A stretch of DNA of 64,000 bases from Hanleya hanleyi. Taxonomy: Eukaryota; Mollusca; Polyplacophora; Lepidopleurida; Hanleyidae. The position numbers and the translations under genes are program-made. Shown piece by piece: positions 35,101 to 45,206 of the stretch. The notes beneath the pieces are model-generated. The model did not search any database. It worked only from the letters and a program-made list of their open reading frames with translations, and was not told the DNA's origin. How positions within the stretch are numbered: position 1 is the first letter of the stretch; each line of letters begins with the position of its first letter. The stretch covers positions 51,061 through 115,060 of the forward strand of contig JAVTVY010025166.1 in the NCBI GenBank assembly GCA_036873755.1, read 5' to 3'.

Positions 35101-36846
35101 GTTCTTATGGTTAAAATTAACTGAATTTCACAATAAAATTTGACCGGATCCCTCGATTGTCAAAGGCACTATAATAATTTTGTAGCCGGCTTACTGCGTG
35201 ATCGTCATACGCTCCCCACCGGTGGGGATTTGTGCATTCTATGTGAGAGGCTCGTTCCGCCAATACGGAAATAGCCAGACGTGAGATTGCTGCTTTCTGT
35301 TTCTGTATGTATAAATTGGATGAATTGAGAGCCTTACACTGATTGGTTGACATACTCAATTGCACACAAGGGAATGGGGACATTTTAGCCAATCACGAGC
35401 AGCGTCTCTTGAGAACAGCTACAACAAAAAGAAGTCCACAGTCAGCGTGGTGGACTAGCGATTGACAAATTTTGAAGTACTCCAGCAGGATAGATGGTAT
35501 TAAAGTCCTCTGTCCTCCTTATGATCAGTGATTGTCGTTCATTAATATAACAGAGATCTTTATCAGTTTTTGTATTATTTTTGTCTGTTTGTGAGATAGC
35601 ATTTGACAACTCTGTACCGTACAATTTTACAACAACAGCGCTGCCAAAGTTCACAGTAACATGTCCATTTAGGCCTTGGTCTCCCAGTCCAATTATTCTC
35701 CACGTGAATCTTTCTGATGTGTGACTTTCTCATTCAGTTGTCGTAACATGTTTCAATATCTGACGGATAACCATAAAATTTGGACAGCAAAATCGTTCAC
35801 ACAAAAAAAGTGGACATGTTGTCATGTTGGTAATTATCTGCTAGGGAAAGTTTGAATATCTCCAAATTGACAAATGATAGCGAGCTGAAACTTCACAAAT
35901 ATTATATTTCAGCCTGTTTGATTCATTATCATGCAACACCAACCAATATTTGAATAAAAATAACAATATAAAGACGTTTGTGAACTTTGTCAATTTCTGG
36001 TACACAAAATCTCACTTTTTGACAACAAAAATTCTCAAAATTACTTTTCAATAGAATTTTAGGACCATCGGCATGACACAAGGATGTCCTTATTGTCATT
36101 AATTTAAAAATATCCAGTTTGGACAAAAAGTTTTTTCCACATTAACTATATGGCAAGATGATATGATCAATAATATTTGGCAGCATTTCTAAGTTCATAC
36201 TTTTTGGATGACCCCTTACTCTGCCATGCAGGTTCAGCTGAGACAATAGTACAAGAAATCATTCATCACCGTAACGCTTTGTCTGGTGCCAGTTCCATTC
36301 TCAGATGCTCTCAGACTGCATCATTTGAGGGGTCCACCCCCCCCCCCCTCCCCACAAACATCATTTCTGTTGGACCCTATAACTTTTGATAGTGACACTG
36401 CAGCTTCATTTCTTAAGAAAAACACTGCAATATCTTTTTAATTTGACATTTTGCATTAAACCAGGGTCCGTATAATAAATTATTATACGGTCCGTGCTTA
36501 AACAAAATATGTTTTTGTGGATTCATTCTATGTGTTTTATATTGAACCATTTTATTGCGAATATTTGCATTTGAAAACTTCCTTCCACCAAAATTTGGGC
36601 GAAATCCTGGCCTGGTCACCCGACACGATCCTTTAAAGAGGCATCACAACATCAGAATGAAATGAAGAATAAATAAAAAAATAAATAGACCATATCATTT
36701 AAAAGCAACTGAACATTCGTGTACATAAGGCAGAACCCTCCAAAGCCTTAAGGCTCTAGTTGTTATTGTTGTAATCTGTAAATCCACTCCCGCAACTGAT
36801 GTTGACTATAATAATCTCTAGTGCAACTCAAATCTCTCGATGCTTA
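32199..36846. other. Part of a 7.7-kb intron without recognised genes
   Basis: Most is unique AT-rich sequence. Visible structures are a 12-bp hairpin GGAGGTGTTAAA/TTTAATACCTCC near 34199-34229 and an inverted repeat at 34981-35296. The open frames at 33263-33752, 34470-34748 and 35442-35654 have no motifs. No extra EGF exon was found. Confidence 0.4.
34981..35296. repeat. Inverted repeat, about 38-bp arms
   Basis: CTATTTCCGTATTGGCGGAA occurs at about 34998-35017, and its reverse complement at about 35256-35275. Similarity extends over roughly 38 bp per arm (CCAATCTC/GAGATTGC). The interior is non-coding, so this may be a small MITE. Confidence 0.55.
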
Positions 36847-37215
36847 AATTACAAGCGTCTGGTCCGTCATTCATAATTCAGCCGTCGTCCATTAAAGAAT
36901 ATCCGCGTCCATAATCCAAAGACCTATTCCATATTCCATATAACAGCATTAGCACCAAGTTCAAAAAGGCAATCTTAGTGTACATAAACACAGGCTAGTT
37001 TCCTGCAAGAGAAAAGCGGTCAACAGTTTTCAATGATGTCCGCAAGTCATCATGATGTTCCAAAAATATGAAATCATTATCGCTGATCAGTATAATACTC
37101 AACCTATGTGATATTCGCTGTAAAGTCTTCATCTAGAGAATGATGTATCTCAGTCACGCTTTGATTGTGACTGTTCATATGAGCACCATGAAGATCTTGC
37201 AGTACATGGGTGCAT
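36847..37215 (-). repeat. Dispersed repeat family R1, extended reverse copy
   Basis: Starts ATTACAAGCGTCTGGTCC and passes through CCATATTCCATATAACAGC, GCTAGTTTCCTGCAAGAG and CGCTGATCAG. The extended part holds a hairpin with arms CAGTCAC (37151-37157) and GTGACTG (37167-37173). It matches copy 2 at 8540-8904. Confidence 0.75.
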
Positions 37216-37467
37216 ACGACCCCTAACCCGGGTTAAGCGGAATTACACACAAGTTACGAAACGTAATGCCATCGATATTGCACGCTATGCTCGTACTTTG
37301 ATATCGGCATGCGATATGTATCACCAAATTTGAGAACATTTGAGTGGAGGCGCTTGGTGGTTTAACCCTGTTTCATAAGTTTCTGCAACAATGTTTTGTG
37401 ACGTTGATTAAAATCGTCATATTTAACACAAGATCTAGCAAATGCTACTAGGCGGGATATGTATACA

Positions 37468-39090
37468 ACATATTAGGGAAGTGGGAAGAGGTGCCGACAT
37501 ACTGGCAGAGCCACGTGACTTCACAGTATAGCCTTCCGGTTAACCTATTATAAAGCACATACCAAGAATCTAACGATTCGTGATATGTGTTGTATCTCAG
37601 GTACGCTTTTATTGTACCTGTTCATGTGGCAACATGGACGATATGACCACACGGCCCCTAGCACCGGCATAAGCGGTATTAGATACAAATCTAGAGAGCT
37701 ATGATGGAAATGCTCTGACAATTCGTATATTGGTAATTGGTGAGCTGTTTCGATGCGACAACTCGTACACTGGGGATTGATGAGCTGTATCGTCGTCTGA
37801 TGAAAATGACGGCATTTAACGCAAAAGACTAGTCTGTAAGGCCTGATGTCGACCCAGTATCAACTTCCCACAAATGCCAACATATATTAAAGATCAAAAG
37901 GTCGCCATATGCAGGTACCACTGGAATATTACTGTCCAGAAAGGGATAGTTTACGATGTCGAAATTGTAAACATCTCTTTTGTTATAAAGCGCCGGTAGG
38001 GCTATCTTCATATCCAGTAAAAGTGGATATATATATATATATATATATCCTTCATTGCGTCATTTATATAGCGACTATCCACAGTGAAAACATCGTCTGT
38101 TTAGCGTTTAGTGAATGAGAAGGAAAGGGCTTTGAATTGATCGTTTTTTGAAAGCGCCTGCATATCGTCAATTTTATAAGAGAACAGATATGTCAGACAG
38201 CAGGGGTGCACAACTAGTATCCATTGGAATACCTCTATGCTGTTGACAGATTGTGTTGCAAATTTAACATAGATATTTTAATGAGAAATTCAAACAACTA
38301 AAAAAACAAAGAAACATCTCATGAATCATATCTCTTGCCAGCAAAGAAATAAGAACAACAACAACCTGCTTGGTCCCATAGCAGAACGAAACACACAACA
38401 TACAGATTCCTAGTTATTTTACATGTGTGCTGCGAACCTTATTTAGTTCTACATATACTTTTCAGTTCAAATTTCATGTATATACGGGAAATAGCAGGCG
38501 AATTATTCGCAAGGCAATCTGAAATACAAAAACAGAATTTTTTACCGAGAAAACCAGCGAAAACTGTCAATGCCCATTTATTTTCGGTTTATGACCGATA
38601 GTTTCGTCAACCAAGTTAAAACCCAGTCTAAATATTACTTAATTTGTAATATTATTTGTTAAAAAGTTTAAAGAAAATTAATTACACGACCAATTGATCA
38701 CAATGCGCTAAATAAACACGAGTGGATGGCCTACAGTGCGCTCTGATTAATCCAGTGTGAATATTCAATCATCTTGTCTTACAGCTTATTTAAAAAACTT
38801 AATGTTTGGTATAAGGGAATATATATACATGTATATTTTTTCGCTGTTTGTCACCAACCTCTAGATTTGATACGAATGAATACATCATCCGCGAGTTTGT
38901 TCTCGTCATTGTTATTGGGTTGTTTTAGGATAGTTGCGCATCATGTCAGTGCGTTATAATGATTATCTCCTCTTCTAATCAGTTATATAGAAGGCACGTT
39001 TCGGGCGCAAATGAGTTGCAGATAAGGCGCATTAAGCAGTCATGTGACGCAGTCAGTATGTCGGCACCTCTTCCCACCTCCCTTATATGT
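37468..39090. mobile_element. Element with about 30-bp inverted ends (family R2)
   Basis: The left end AGGGAAGTGGGAAGAGGTGC (37472 onward) continues CGACATACTG. The right end, near 39055-39087, is the inverted match CAGTATGTCGGCACCTCTTC. Its leftmost 390 bp recur at about 59618-60013. A hairpin with arms CAGGTAC/GTACCTG lies at 37598-37620. A (TA)n run at 38026-38049 is flanked by GGA/TCC. No coding sequence was recognised. The flanks are AT-rich and the target site is unclear. Confidence 0.6.
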
Positions 39091-39863
39091 GTTGTAATCA
39101 TTTATGGCGCATCACTTTGGGTGACATGACGGAGTAGGGTGATATTAGGGCGAATATAAATCAGCTACAGAATGCGTATTTAGGGCACAGATAAAGCGCA
39201 GAGGAAGAGACAGAACTATACATGGTTTGGCCTTCCTTTATTTTTAGATCATAGAGAGTCCAGTTTCTGTCATTTCGGAAAATATATTTTGTTCATTGAC
39301 TCTCTAAAATACAAGTTTGTTCGTTTATTCATCTTTCTTGTCGTAAAAGTCGACGAGAGAGAGGGCACGTTGACTGGATCCAGTCCAGAACCGAACACCC
39401 TCATTGGACAACAGCCATCCAGTGGCACGCATCTATTTCAGTGCAAAGATCATCTCGGTTTTGGTCTTTTGGACAACAAATACCCGTTGACACGCGACTA
39501 TTTCGGTGTAAAGGTCATCTTGGTTCTTGGCTGGTTTCGCAAATATACTACTTTAGGGTGCTGTTATTCAAGAACCCAATGACCCAGTCACTCAAAATTA
39601 TTCTGAGCCAGACAGTATTTTCTATGATAATTCAAAACATTCTTTCATACTCATTAATTCATTTCGGCATTTTAGACTACACCTCTTTGGCGCCAGATCT
39701 TCGCTAAGCAGCTCTAGGTCCTCTAGACTTTGAGTTTAGTGTTGTACCGGTGACATATTGATGCACAATATAGATTACCACTGTATGCCGTAAATTGATT
39801 ATGAACTGATTTACAAGGTACAAGCAGCAAACATGCATAGTAATAGATGTGTGTGTACTTTAC
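39091..39863. other. Intron sequence with a small tandem duplication
   Basis: At about 39407-39534 two 64-bp units each start GGACAACA and include CTATTTCRGTG and AAGRTCATCT. The rest is unremarkable intron of the EGF-FReD gene. Confidence 0.45.
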
Positions 39864-40151
39864 CTGTGCGACAATAAGGTGAGAGAAATCCGTCTTCACA
39901 GCCATTGGGACACCTTCCTGTTGTCTTCTCACACTGATCTCCGTGAAGACAATGACCACAAACGTCGGTACAGTAGGGACCGAAGTACCCATTGGGACAA
40001 GTTTCAGGCAGTTTTGTTTGACAAAAGGGAGATAGATACTCGGTAATGCATCCATTTGGACAACGACCCGTCACCTTGTCACATTGTTGTCCAACGCAAC
40101 GACCACATCTGTCGGCACAAAACGGGCCATAGTACCCCTGTGAGCATGTAT
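39864..40151 (-). CDS. EGF-FReD gene, exon with two EGF-like repeats
   Basis: A 288-nt, phase 1-1 exon between the acceptor TTTTGTCAG and the donor GTAAAGT. It encodes two MEGF10/SREC-type EGF repeats: TCSQGYYGPFCADRCGRCVG to SPFC, and TCPNGYFGPYCTDVCGHC to SPYC. Each has the eight-cysteine pattern with GY(Y/F)GP.C. It joins in frame to 32061-32198. A protein with EGF repeats followed by a fibrinogen-related domain would be secreted or membrane-anchored, and could act in recognition or adhesion. The N-terminal exons (signal peptide) lie further right and were not identified. Confidence 0.9.
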
Positions 40152-40195
40152 CTGACAAAATTCAATGTAGTAAGGAGAAAGTGCATATATGTGAA

Positions 40196-40335
40196 ATACA
40201 CCATCCGCCATCCATTGAAGAATTTCCGAGTGCATAATCCAAAGATCTAATTTATATAACAGCATTAGCATTAATACCAAATTAGATGAAGTAGTATACA
40301 TAAAGCTAGGATAATTTCCTGCAAGAGAGAAGCTA
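40196..40335 (-). repeat. Dispersed repeat family R1, reverse fragment
   Basis: ATCCGCCATCCATTGAAGAA, then CATAATCCAAAGATCTAATT and TAATTTCCTGCAAGAGAG, match the reverse of R1 with small deletions. It lies just upstream of the double-EGF exon. Confidence 0.65.
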
Positions 40336-41170
40336 ACTAACCAAGACGTTACAAACGTCTACCGTTAAAGCAGTACAGCTGAGAAGTACAATTGATAGAT
40401 TATTGCAAGATAAATATAATGATTTACTGCGCGCTTTGCGTGAGTTCAGTTCGGGTTCAGGTTCAGTGACCACATCGGGATCATGGTGAAATGCGTAAGC
40501 CGGGACGAAATGAAGAGGCAAAGCGAGAAATGAGGAGGCCGAGGATGAAATGTAGAGGACGAAGGCGAATTAGGAGAATCAAGGTGAAATTGCAACTGGG
40601 GTCACGACACCAATGTGACAGGCGTCACTTCTGGAGGGCCAAGTCAACCCAGGTTCGTAAGTTCAGATCTCTGATAGACACCAGGAGGAAGGAGAGAACT
40701 GAGACAGAGTCAAGCACAACACAAACACAAATATACATAAAATAAATATAATAATTTAATCCCTCAAAAGAAATCATTACACATATCACAGGACGATACA
40801 AACGCGCCTACGACACACACCGTCGGAATTTAGATACAGTCCGGACGTATTCTCCCCCACACAGGACGTGGCGTCCACTACCAAGGCACTTATAAATACA
40901 TAAATAGAAACAGATGGGACTACAGAAGAATTTAGATTTGAGGAATTGACTGGCCAGGCGAATTTTAAAACTTTACTCCGGTCAATTCCAAGCTGCCACA
41001 AAGTAAACCAAAATGAAATGGTAAACAAAACCGTGTTCAATATTCCCCAGTCAGTATCATACCTTACGGAAACCCGACAGTGGATCAGCACAGAAGACTG
41101 AAACTCGCAACAAAATATATCCATAGAGCTTTGAAAAATTTGCACAGATACAAAACATGCTTACATCGGA
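40336..41170. other. Purine-rich and AT-rich stretch left of the gypsy nest
   Basis: GTTCAGGTT, then GATGAAATG and GAGGAGG purine runs (about 40450-40570), resemble a tract at 57630-57800, on the other side of the minus-strand gypsy element. No coding signal is convincing. The frame 40491-40745 is low-complexity (Arg/Lys rich). Confidence 0.4.
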
Positions 41171-41413
41171 CAAAAGAAGGCGCTAATAACTTATTTACTC
41201 ATTTTAGAAGCATTCATAAACCGCGAAAACGCACGTAAGAAATATAATATCAAAAATATAGAACAAATTGGATCTCGTCAGCTGAAACGTCAAACAAACG
41301 AAACAAGGTAAATAACTCCCCTTTCCCCTCCTTAAGACAAAATATTTTCCCAAAACAAAAATATTTTATCTAAAACCGATATATAATTTATCTGCAGTTC
41401 ATATATATTTTAT

Positions 41414-42030
41414 TTAATGAGACCGAGGCATCCAGCTCCTCTTCCTAGAAACGGTCATTCTTGTCTTTCCGTCCATTCCCTCGGTAAAGGACACCATCTG
41501 GTCCCGGCAGGTGTGCTGTGGGCACCAGTCGAGAGCCTCGAAAAACCCACTCTCAACTTTTACAGCAAGTCTGCGATGTTTAGCAGCATCCCTCTCTTCC
41601 GTGTGGATCACCCGCTTCATCTTATGACATCGGTGGACACCTGTATCAATATACTGTTCCTTTTCATCAAGCTGCCCCTCTACTTCCAGCGTCAAGGCCT
41701 CCACCTCGCTCTACTCACAGCGATGTTTCTGTCGCAGATGACGGCTCACCCGGTTCCTCCCCGAATTCTCTAACGGACATAGAACAAGCGGACAGAGGCA
41801 TTATGCCTCTTACTCCAATGTGCCCAGAAGGTTGACCTCTTGAGGGAAACGTGATTCCCGCACTCAGTCACAGGACATGCTATGCCGCCCTCCACCCACA
41901 CTGGACGTAAGTCATCATCCAAGCTCTCAAGCTCCTCTCCCTCAACTCTCACTTGCAGGACATCTGCCATTTTCGAATCTAGAATTTTGAACAGAACGAA
42001 AGTTAAACAACCCCATTTCCGCTTCAGCAT
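41414..42030 (-). pseudogene. Extra 3' ORF of the minus gypsy element, C2H2-like zinc fingers
   Basis: The frame 42030-41770 includes MADVLQVRVEGEELESLDDD and a finger-like CPVTECGNHV...FWAHWSKRH (C-x4-C-x13-H-x4-H). After a frameshift, a second finger-like run follows with CPLENSGRNRVSRHLRQKH. The frame then continues into 41704-41414, rich in charged residues. No envelope-like signal or membrane segment is seen. It sits where an env or third ORF would be, after pol. The reading frame is broken at least once. The plus-strand element also has a zinc-finger ORF here, of different sequence. Confidence 0.55.
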
Positions 42031-42846
42031 AAGATTACGATTGTGGCTAAGGGGCTACCCAAGGAGAACTAGATGGAAACAAGGCCCATGAGGGAGGGCC
42101 GAAATGACATAATCACCGCAAATACTCAGCAAATTGCTGACCCTGATGAGAGGGGCCCTTCTCTCATCAGAACCAGCAATCCCACACACGCACGTATTCG
42201 CACACACTCGCACATACAAAAAGAAGTCCGCTCATTCGCAAGACCAGTTCCAGAACTGATGCCGCCAGTGAAAGAAGGCTAAGGGGAATACCGACTCGGC
42301 CTACGGACCGAAAGTCCGCACCTAGTCTGCCGGGCTCCAGTGTTTACTACTTCCGTGCCCAAAGGCGCGCGCAATGACGAGTCTCCCCCTTCAGTGAGAA
42401 CCAAGGAAATGTCCAACTCCACAGGAGAATCCAAAGAAACATTCAGTCCATGGGAGCCATCAGAATCATCCAACCCATCATGCGGACCAGGACACATGTT
42501 TCCTCCTCTAGTTCAACAGGAGGAGACGACTGCGCGAAACCGCCACTGATTCCTCTACTAGTTCCTCTACTAGTTCAGACCAACTTACAGGCGGAATGAC
42601 TCCTCGATATAGCTTCAACTGATCAACATGAAAAACCCTTGGCTGAGATGCCCCGTTACAAGATATGTAACAATAGTAACCTTCCTCAGTATCTTCCAGG
42701 GTTCCGTCAAGCCCATTCCCAACTTAACACTAGCAGCCGGAGGATACCATCGCCACAATTATATATCCTCGCCACAATTATATATCCTAGGTTTCAACCC
42801 TCTATCGCAACACCTCTTCTGATGCGCTGCCGCCTTTCCGGTGTTA

Positions 42847-42850
42847 CTAT
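42847..42850 (+). other. Target-site duplication CTAT (left)
   Basis: CTAT directly precedes the 5' LTR, and CTAT directly follows the 3' LTR (54352-54355). A four-base duplication fits Ty3/gypsy integration (usually 4-6 bp). Confidence 0.8.
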
Positions 42851-43916
42851 TGTGGCGAAATTGTATATTTTTGCTGAATTTCTCCTGAGTGAAATAAACT
42901 TGAATGTGTCATTAGGACCAAATTCCCCCCCCCCCGGTTATATGGAAATGTATGGTGATATAGAAATATTTTGGTCAAAGTTTATCATTGTTACCTGTAC
43001 TAAAATTACTGGCCAGGGCCCTGTAGTTGTGGAGCTCTTTGTATGTGAATATTGGGTACAGGGATAGTTTTATTGTCTGTATCTAAATTTAATTGGGGTT
43101 ATCATAATTGTAATTCGCGCCCTGGTCCTTTGCCACGCCCATCTTTTTGAGTACTGGCCGGGAAGACCTCAGACTCGTTCAAACGTAAGTTATAGTTATT
43201 TATCTTTGGAATTGGATAAAGTTTTTCGCTGTGTATTGTCTAGACATGTGAAAGAAATTATTGGTTAAGTATCAGCAGCTGAAGTTACGTGGCCACAAAA
43301 TTATTTAACTATTTCGACTGATGTCAGGTCTTACGATCTTTCCGCCATGTTTGATATTTTTCAAGCTTGTCATTTTGACAAATGTTTTCGGCCGTGAATA
43401 TCATTTTTCACCTTGCAACGATACTTAAACAATAAATTCCCATGTTCAGAGTTATTATTACTTACTGTTTATGGTTATTATCGATCGTAAAGTGCGATAG
43501 TGCGCCCAGTTTTGTGAGATGTGACGAGCTCTCTCGTCGTTGTTGTTCATAAACCAGCATGTTTACCGCCGTTTTCGGTAAATGCCACCTGACGTTCTCG
43601 TCACTTTGCGACAATCATTCCCGCTCTTTGTAGCGTGGAGAGTAAACCTAAGGGACCTAACTTGAAATTTAAGGAATGCTGAATTTAACTGTATCAAGTT
43701 GTTCCCCCTTTTCTAAATATTCCTGCCAGAAATTAATTGTTCAAAATTAGTATGAGGGAACAAATTCCTGTATTTTCTATAGCTGCCATCTTGCAATTTT
43801 CTTATGCTCATGAATATTCATAGTATTTTCGGTTTTAGCCAATCAAACCTCTGAGTGCATGTTTTGGGACTGTTGGTACCAGGTACCGTACCTTATGAAT
43901 ATTCATGAGTATTGCC

Positions 43917-43924
43917 TATAAATA
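43917..43924 (+). promoter_or_regulatory. Putative TATA box of the 5' LTR
   Basis: TATAAATA, 23 bp before a 28-nt hairpin (43947-43974; arms CCCAGATGAT/ATCATCTGGG, loop 8 nt). If transcription begins the usual 25-30 bp after TATA, the hairpin is at the very 5' end of the RNA. The equivalent in the 3' LTR is at 53132-53139. Confidence 0.6.
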
Positions 43925-44154
43925 CAGGCTCTATTCCCATTATTTTCCCAGATGATCTCGGACCATCATCTGGGCAACATCTCAATTTGTATGCTAAAGC
44001 ATTGTACTGTTAAACTGATTGGAGTTCCTTTCTGACCGAAGAAACATGGATGTAGGTTTTGGAACAAGAAACTGAAGAAAAGTACAGTAATGATTAATTT
44101 GTCAGCCACAGTAGGGTTAAATTGAGAGTTCTGACACCAGTTTTCCCAAGTACT

Positions 44155-44700
44155 GTTTTGGGACTGAGAGTTCCAAGTTGTGACACTGGACTTCCCATTT
44201 CATTATTGGGACTTATATTCCCAGTTTTCTAGGAGTAATATACAGTTACAAGTTTGACTGATTCTGTTGGTGCCATATTTTCAAGTTGGGACTGAGAGTC
44301 CCAGGTGAACTCAATTACCCCTGAAATCATCAATTTGGGACTGGGAGTCCCAAGTGAACTAAATTGTACCATAAGTTATTATTTTGGGACTGGGATTCCC
44401 AAGTTGGGACTGGGAGTCTCAAGTGAACTCTGTAGTCTCATAGATTATTAATCTGGGACTAGGAGTCCCAATTTGACTCTGTGATCTCATAATCCTCAAT
44501 TTGGGACTGGGAGTCCCAAAATTAACCCTGAGATGCAGTGTACCAGAATCCAGTGACTGTTTTCACACAAATATTAAATTTCAACTTCTGGGACTGAACT
44601 ATTCAAGGCGTATTTTCCTGGGAAGTGTTGCCAATAATTATTTGACATTATTCCCTCTTAAGTACAGTTTCAGATTTATTGGGACTGAAAGTATCAAGTA
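44155..44700 (+). repeat. Array of GGGACT-AGTCCC palindromes in the LTR
   Basis: At least nine imperfect copies of TTGGGACTGGGAGTCCCAA and variants, spaced irregularly by 20-90 bp, starting near 44160. The best copies (44285, 44338, 44458 and 44506) are almost perfect 14-19 bp palindromes. The repeat is the same in the 3' LTR (about 53372-53910). It lies between TATA and AATAAA, so it would be in the RNA at both ends. Confidence 0.85.
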
Positions 44701-45140
44701 CCGGAAGTGAATAAATACCCATATCTTAGGCTGACAATTTTTTCATATTTATCATTATATTAGACTGAATTTTTTCGTGAAAATCAGATCAGAATATCAC
44801 CAGTTAACCTCGTCATATACCCATGTACATGTTGCCTTTACGAATAAAACTGTTTGCTGTTTATTTGTTGAACTTTAAAACGGGACTTAACTTGCTCATT
44901 GAATAGCAATATCTTGAATAGTGAATGACCGAATGAATATCGACAGGACTTGACTTATATGACGAATCACACAGTAGCGGGCGTCTCCATGAAGAAATGC
45001 TACTAACGAATGGGAAAATCCATATACCACTGGGAAAATTCACGCTACCAATTGAGTTTTGAGTTAGTACTGGTGAAGAAGTACTGTAACTGAGAAATCG
45101 TATATTCGGTGGTGATATTGGATCGAAATCCGCTACAACT

Positions 45141-45159
45141 TGGTGGCAGAGGTGGGATT
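45141..45159 (+). promoter_or_regulatory. Primer binding site (tRNA-Leu-like)
   Basis: TGGTGGCAGAGGTGGGATT begins three bases after the LTR end. Its complement, AATCCCACCTCTGCCACCA, has the 3' CCA and closely follows the 3' end of animal tRNA-Leu (AAG/UAG type; ATCCCACCGCTGCCACCA). It would prime minus-strand DNA synthesis. Confidence 0.75.
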
Positions 45160-45206
45160 AAAGCTGAATTTAGCCGTCAAGCACCAGTTTATTTGGATCA
45201 TTTACT

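Larger units (their letters stand above)
41171..42850 (-). mobile_element. Minus-strand Ty3/gypsy element, 3' part
   Basis: The 3' end of a decayed Ty3/gypsy element whose 5' part lies at 54352-57612. A candidate short LTR at 41171-41325 matches 57449-57602 (GCATTCATAAACCGCGAAAA, CGTCAAACAAACGAAACAAG). Just inside it, the minus strand has the purine tract AAGGAGGGGAAAGGGGAG, a fitting polypurine tract. At about 42595-42650, minus-strand RVFHVDQLKLYRG is the typical last segment of gypsy integrase/pol. The split at 42850/54352 is the insertion of the plus-strand element. Confidence 0.75.
42851..45137 (+). repeat. 5' LTR (2287 bp) of the plus-strand gypsy element
   Basis: Starts TGTGGCGAAATTG and ends CCGCTACA (TG...CA). 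It matches 52056-54351 with about 17 substitutions that I could count, plus length changes in a C-run, so near 99% identity. Candidate signals are a TATA box TATAAATA (43917-43924), two ATGAATATTCAT palindromes upstream, a 10-bp hairpin at 43947-43974 about 30 bp after TATA, and AATAAA at 44843-44848. Between the TATA box and the AATAAA lies an array of GGGACT...AGTCCC palindromes. The length is unusually great for this group. Confidence 0.95.

Noticed and set aside
40491..40745. Arg/Lys-rich protein
   Set aside because: Low-complexity purine tract; a similar tract at 57630-57800 is not open.
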